A stretch of 9,416 bases of DNA from Actinomycetota bacterium (lineage in GTDB: Bacteria; Actinomycetota; Thermoleophilia; Gaiellales; Gaiellaceae): positions 1 through 9,416 of the forward strand of contig JACCYG010000143.1 in assembly GCA_013696595.1 (NCBI GenBank). The letters run 5' to 3'. The position numbers and the translations under genes were made by a program. This document shows, one piece after another, positions 6,165 through 9,416 of the stretch. Within the stretch, counting starts at the first letter, position 1. Each line of letters starts with the position of its first letter. Under the pieces are notes generated by a model. The model was not told the origin of the DNA, did no database searches, and was given only the letters and a program-made list of their open reading frames with translations.

Positions 6165-7445
6165 GTGGCCCGCCGCTATTTCGGCACCGACGGCGTTCGC
6201 GGGATCGTCGGGCAGGATCTCACGGAGGAGCTCGTCACGCGGCTCGGGCGTGCCTTTGCCCTCTGGAGCGGAGGCGCTCCCGTCCTCATCGGACGCGACA
6301 CGCGCGCGTCGGGGCCTTCGCTCGAGGTCGCGCTCTCGGACGGTCTTGCCTCGGGAGGCTCTGACGTGACCTGGGGCGGAATCCTTCCGACGCCGGCGGT
6401 CGCGCTCCTCGCGCAGGGCTGCGGCGCGGTCATCTCGGCCTCGCACAATCCGCCCGAGTACAACGGCGTCAAGTTCTTCGACGCCGACGGCTTCAAGCTG
6501 ACTGACGCCGCCGAGATCGAGGTGGAGAGCCTTCTAGATGCGCAGCCCGCCGCCGACGACGTCGAGGCGCGGTGGCCGGAGCCCGAGGAAGGGCTCGCAG
6601 ACGCGTACGTCGGTCTGGTAGCGGACCGGTTCGGGGGCCCGCTCGAGGGCCTTCGCATCGTCGTCGACTGTGCGAACGGCGCGATGAGCGATGTCGCGCC
6701 GACTGCCCTCGAGCGACTCGGCGCGATCGTCACCCCGCTCGCAAACGAGCCCGACGGCATGAACATCAACGTGGCCTGCGGAGCGACCGATCTCTCCTTC
6801 GTGTCTCGCACCGTTGCCCAGGGAGACTTCGACCTCGGCGTAGCCTTCGACGGCGACGGCGATCGGATGCTTGCCGTCGACGCGACCGGTCGTGTGGTCG
6901 ACGGGGACGAGATTCTCGCCGTCCTCGCGCTTCATCTACAGGTCGAGCTCGTCGTCGTGACGACGATGACGAACCTCGGGTTCCACCGCCTCATGGAAGA
7001 GCGAGGCGTTCGCGTCCTGACGACGGATGTCGGCGATCGCTACGTCCTCGACGCGCTCCGCCGCGAAGGCGGCGTCCTCGGCGGCGAGCAGTCCGGCCAT
7101 TTGGTCTACCTCGAAGGCCACACGACGGGTGACGGTCTCGCAGCGGCGCTTCTGCTCGCCCGCGCGGTCGTGGAGACGGAGCGACCCCTCGCCGAGCTCA
7201 CCGCCGGCATGCCTCGTTTCCCGCAGGCCACTGCGAACGTAACAGTCCGCTCGAAGGCGATCCCGAAAACGCTGACGCAAGAGTTCGAACGCCTGAACTC
7301 CGAGCTCGGCGTCACGGGGCGGGTCATCGTGCGTCCGTCGGGGACAGAGCCGGTCGTGCGCATTCTTGCGGAAGCCGAATCCGCCGAAATGGCTGAAACC
7401 CTCTGTGCTAGGATCACCGCCCTCGTCGAAGGAGAGCTCGGCTGA
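6165..7445 (+). CDS. glmM: Phosphoglucosamine mutase
   Basis: This 426-residue enzyme (EC 5.4.2.10) converts glucosamine-6-phosphate to glucosamine-1-phosphate, the step between GlmS and GlmU on the way to UDP-GlcNAc and peptidoglycan. All active-site blocks of the alpha-D-phosphohexomutase family are present. RYFGTDGVRG is at 4-13. The phosphoserine loop ISASHNPPEYNG has Ser93. The Mg-binding DGDGDR is at 229-234, the sugar-binding GGEQSGH at 306-312, and the phosphate-binding RPSGTEP at 390-396. It is a little shorter than the usual 440-450 residues, with no essential block missing. The GTG at 6165 is chosen because it places the family N-terminus three codons before RYFGTDG; no upstream in-frame start fits. 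There is no clear Shine-Dalgarno motif, and it lies 14 nt after rpsI. The stop codon sits in the loop of a terminator-like hairpin. Confidence 0.97.
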   Translation: MARRYFGTDGVRGIVGQDLTEELVTRLGRAFALWSGGAPVLIGRDTRASGPSLEVALSDGLASGGSDVTWGGILPTPAVALLAQGCGAVISASHNPPEYNGVKFFDADGFKLTDAAEIEVESLLDAQPAADDVEARWPEPEEGLADAYVGLVADRFGGPLEGLRIVVDCANGAMSDVAPTALERLGAIVTPLANEPDGMNINVACGATDLSFVSRTVAQGDFDLGVAFDGDGDRMLAVDATGRVVDGDEILAVLALHLQVELVVVTTMTNLGFHRLMEERGVRVLTTDVGDRYVLDALRREGGVLGGEQSGHLVYLEGHTTGDGLAAALLLARAVVETERPLAELTAGMPRFPQATANVTVRSKAIPKTLTQEFERLNSELGVTGRVIVRPSGTEPVVRILAEAESAEMAETLCARITALVEGELG

Positions 7446-7463
7446 CGCCGGGCTTTGCTTTTT
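7433..7463 (+). terminator. Terminator-like hairpin spanning the glmM stop, before glmS
   Basis: GCTCGGC (7436-7442) pairs with GCCGGGC (7447-7453), with one T·G wobble, around the 4-nt loop TGAC that contains the glmM stop codon. Three weaker pairs (7433-7435 with 7454-7456) extend it. TTTGCTTTTT follows at 7454-7463. The shape is that of an intrinsic terminator or attenuator. It lies 28 nt before the glmS start, so it could set the ratio of glmS to glmM transcripts. A ribosome terminating at the stop would cover and melt the stem, so its effect may depend on translation of glmM; that is inference. Confidence 0.55.
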
Positions 7464-7479
7464 ACGGGCCCCTTGAGGG

Positions 7480-7485
7480 AAGGAG
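7480..7485 (+). promoter_or_regulatory. Shine-Dalgarno motif of glmS
   Basis: AAGGAG lies 6 nt before the GTG start at 7492, an ideal spacing, and confirms that start. CCTT at 7471-7474 could pair with AAGG (7480-7483) across a 5-nt loop and partly mask the motif, but a 4-bp stem is weak. Confidence 0.8.
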
Positions 7486-7491
7486 CGTCGA

Positions 7492-9318
7492 GTGTGCGGG
7501 ATCATCGGATACGTAGGCTCGAGAGAGGCCAAGGAGCTCCTTCTGAGTGGCCTGGAGCGCCTGGAATACCGCGGCTATGATTCGGCGGGAATCGGCCTCC
7601 TCGAAGATGATGGGCTGGACTTCGTCCGTGCGGTCGGCAACCTCGACCATCTGAAGGCCGCCGCGGCGTCGAACGGCTCGAAGTCGACGACCGGTGTGGG
7701 TCACACCCGCTGGGCGACGCACGGGCGAGTCTCGGACGAGAACGCTCACCCTCTGTCCGGTTGCGAGGAGGGCGAGATCGCGATTGTCCTGAACGGGATC
7801 GTCGAGAACTTCCTCGAGCTCAAGGCGAGCCTTCTCGCCGAGGGGCACACCTTCACCTCCGAGACGGACGCGGAGATCGTCACGCACCTGATCGAGCGTC
7901 ACTACGCCGGAGACCTCGTGGATGCGGTTCGCGCCGTGTATCGCAAGCTCCAAGGGCACTTCGCCTTCGTCGTCATCCACCAAGACCACCCGGGCCTCCT
8001 CGTCGGTGCGCGCCTTCAATGCCCTCTGGTCGTCGGCGTCGGGGATGGCGAGATGTTCCTCGCTTCGTCGATCGCCGCCTTCCTGCGCGAGACGAACCGC
8101 GTCCAGCTGATCGAGGACGGTGAGATCGTCGCGATCACGCCTGCGGGCGCGAGCTTCATCTCGGTCGAGAACGGCGTCCGGGAGCGTGAAGAGCTGCGCG
8201 TGGACTGGGATGACGAGTCCGCCGACCGCCACGGACATGAGAGCTACATGCTCAAGGAGATCTACGAGCAGCCGAGTGCGGTCGCCCGCACGATCGAGAA
8301 GCACGTCGACGGCGACGAGTTGCGTCTCGACGGCCTCGGCCTGACTGACGATGAGCTCGTCAAGGTCAGCCGCATCTTGATGCTTGCGTGCGGCACGGCC
8401 TACCATGCGGGCGTCGTCGGGCGCTACGTCGTCGAGGAATGGGCGCGGCTCCCGTACGAATTCGACATCGCAAGCGAGTGGCGGTATCGCAAGCCCGTGC
8501 TCTCGGACGGAACGCTCGTCCTCGGCATCACGCAGTCGGGCGAGACCCGCGACACGGTTCACGCCCTCCGACTCGCACGCGAGCTCGGGGCGCGCACGCT
8601 CGCGATGACGAACATGCAAGGGACGCAGGTGACGCGCGAGGTCGACAATGTCCTCTACACACGCGCGGGCATCGAGACCGGGGTCGCGGCGACCAAGACT
8701 TTCACGGCGCAGGTCGCGCTCCTTTACCTCCTCGCGCTGAAGTTCGCGCAGGTGCGGGGCGCCATGCCCGAGGAGGAGATTGCGCGCCTTCTTGCCGAAG
8801 TGCGCTCACTCCCGGAGAAGATGACGGCGTATCTCGACGGCGACCACCCGATCGAGGAGATCGCGCAGCGGCACTACGAGAAGCCGTTCTTCCTTTATCT
8901 CGGGCGCGGCGTGGGACTTCCGATCTGCCTAGAGGGCGCGCTCAAGCTGAAAGAGATCTCGTACATCCCGACCGAGGCGTACTCCGCCGCCGAGATGAAG
9001 CACGGACCGATCGCGCTGCTCGGAGAGGGCTCGCCCGTGGTCTGCGTTGCGACCGACTCCGACGTCTACGAGAAGACGGTCTCGAACATCCAGGAGGTCC
9101 GCGCCCGCGGAGCCGAAGTGATCGCAGTCGCGACCGACGGAAACGAAGACATTCAGCACCACGCCGACGATGTGATCTACGTGCCGCGGACCGACTCGCT
9201 TCTCCAGGCGGCGCTCGCCGTGATCCCGCTCCAGCTCCTGGCCTACCGCATCGCGCGGCTGCGCGGGTTCAACGTCGACCAGCCGCGAAATCTGGCCAAG
9301 ACCGTCACCGTCGAGTAG
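7492..9318 (+). CDS. glmS: Glutamine--fructose-6-phosphate aminotransferase (isomerizing)
   Basis: This 608-residue enzyme (EC 2.6.1.16) makes glucosamine-6-phosphate from fructose-6-phosphate and glutamine, the committed step of amino-sugar synthesis. The GTG start is directly followed by Cys2, which becomes the N-terminal nucleophile after Met removal. The glutaminase domain (about 1-240) shows EYRGYDSAG at 25-33, GHTRWATHG at 70-78 and the oxyanion-hole LNG at 100-102. Two SIS domains follow. The first carries CGTAYHAG from C300 and TQSGETRDT; the second carries LEGALKLKEIS and MKHGP, whose His matches the ring-opening histidine. The C-terminus DQPRNLAKTVTVE holds the conserved Lys603 and closes the active site. 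It follows glmM by 46 nt, so consecutive pathway steps are adjacent. A strong Shine-Dalgarno motif precedes it. No glmS ribozyme is possible in so short a leader. Control by the upstream hairpin is possible but unproven. Confidence 0.98.
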   Translation: MCGIIGYVGSREAKELLLSGLERLEYRGYDSAGIGLLEDDGLDFVRAVGNLDHLKAAAASNGSKSTTGVGHTRWATHGRVSDENAHPLSGCEEGEIAIVLNGIVENFLELKASLLAEGHTFTSETDAEIVTHLIERHYAGDLVDAVRAVYRKLQGHFAFVVIHQDHPGLLVGARLQCPLVVGVGDGEMFLASSIAAFLRETNRVQLIEDGEIVAITPAGASFISVENGVREREELRVDWDDESADRHGHESYMLKEIYEQPSAVARTIEKHVDGDELRLDGLGLTDDELVKVSRILMLACGTAYHAGVVGRYVVEEWARLPYEFDIASEWRYRKPVLSDGTLVLGITQSGETRDTVHALRLARELGARTLAMTNMQGTQVTREVDNVLYTRAGIETGVAATKTFTAQVALLYLLALKFAQVRGAMPEEEIARLLAEVRSLPEKMTAYLDGDHPIEEIAQRHYEKPFFLYLGRGVGLPICLEGALKLKEISYIPTEAYSAAEMKHGPIALLGEGSPVVCVATDSDVYEKTVSNIQEVRARGAEVIAVATDGNEDIQHHADDVIYVPRTDSLLQAALAVIPLQLLAYRIARLRGFNVDQPRNLAKTVTVE

Positions 9319-9392
9319 CCGGGCGCGCGAATTCGCCAGAACACCGGCACGAAGACGGCACAATCGCCTCACACAGGTGCGTTTCTCCACGG

Positions 9393-9398
9393 TACGCT
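9393..9398 (+). promoter_or_regulatory. Candidate leaderless promoter for the gene at the right edge
   Basis: TACGCT is a TANNNT -10 box with exactly 6 nt (9399-9404) before the ATG at 9405, so transcription would start on the A of the start codon. CTCACA at 9368-9373 is a 4/6 match to TTGACA, but the 19-nt spacing is long. No Shine-Dalgarno motif lies before the ATG, which agrees with a leaderless mRNA. Confidence 0.45.
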
Positions 9399-9404
9399 GA
9401 CCGC

Positions 9405-9416
9405 ATGGGGGTACCT
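9405..9416 (+). CDS. Start of an unidentified gene cut by the window end
   Basis: An ATG followed by three codons (MGVP) runs off the right edge. The only support is its position 6 nt after a TANNNT box in an otherwise empty 98-nt stretch after glmS. The product cannot be recognised from four residues. Confidence 0.3.

Noticed and set aside
7446..7491. glmS riboswitch/ribozyme
   Set aside because: The gap between glmM and glmS is only 46 nt, far shorter than the known glmS ribozyme, and none of its core elements is visible.
7462..8619. 385-codon minus-strand open frame opposite glmS
   Set aside because: It is antisense to a fully conserved GlmS and shows only charged, repetitive composition typical of shadow frames.
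9322..9337. Palindrome GCGAATTCGC and short GGCG/CGCC stem after glmS
   Set aside because: No T-tract follows, and the palindrome has no loop; it is too weak to call a terminator or an operator.

Overview
The window is GC-rich DNA, packed with genes and with very little intergenic space. It looks like the genome of an actinomycete-type bacterium (Actinomycetota, possibly a deep lineage such as Thermoleophilia/Gaiellales; the lineage is inference only). The reasons are: the order rplM-rpsI-glmM followed by glmS, which is familiar from Actinomycetota; frequent GTG starts; 4-bp start/stop overlaps; and TANNNT -10 boxes placed 6-7 nt before start codons, the layout of leaderless transcripts. No tRNA, rRNA, CRISPR array, insertion sequence or phage gene was seen.

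Left part (1-3133). The C-terminal half of a major facilitator (MFS) transporter runs in from the left edge on the plus strand. It meets, tail to tail, a minus-strand operon read from 3133 down to 695: an MFS transporter with a one-base frameshift near 2721-2726, an 88-residue acylphosphatase, and a two-HKD phospholipase-D-like protein. These three are joined by GTGA and ATGA overlaps. The two convergent transcription units share the four bases CTAG as their stop codons.

Middle part (3134-5323). A 19-nt gap separates two divergent GTG starts. Its centre is a TAGGCTA heptamer that reads as TANNNT on both strands, each copy 7 nt from its own start, so it is a candidate shared leaderless promoter. 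The plus-strand unit holds a second complete MFS transporter, a predicted uracil-DNA-glycosylase-superfamily protein, and a 99-residue NTF2/SnoaL-like small protein. All three overlap.

Right part (5324-9416). The housekeeping block is rplM and rpsI (ribosomal proteins L13 and S9, overlapping by ATGA), then glmM and glmS. GlmS makes glucosamine-6-phosphate from fructose-6-phosphate and glutamine, and GlmM converts it to glucosamine-1-phosphate, feeding UDP-GlcNAc and peptidoglycan. Terminator-like hairpins with T-runs lie just before rplM and across the glmM stop just before glmS. A final leaderless-type promoter precedes an ATG at 9405, the first codons of a gene cut off by the window end.

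Most of the window is ordinary. The points worth a second look are the symmetric divergent promoter, the frameshifted transporter heading an otherwise coupled operon, and the two start-proximal hairpins. I do not see convincing evidence of a new multi-gene system.
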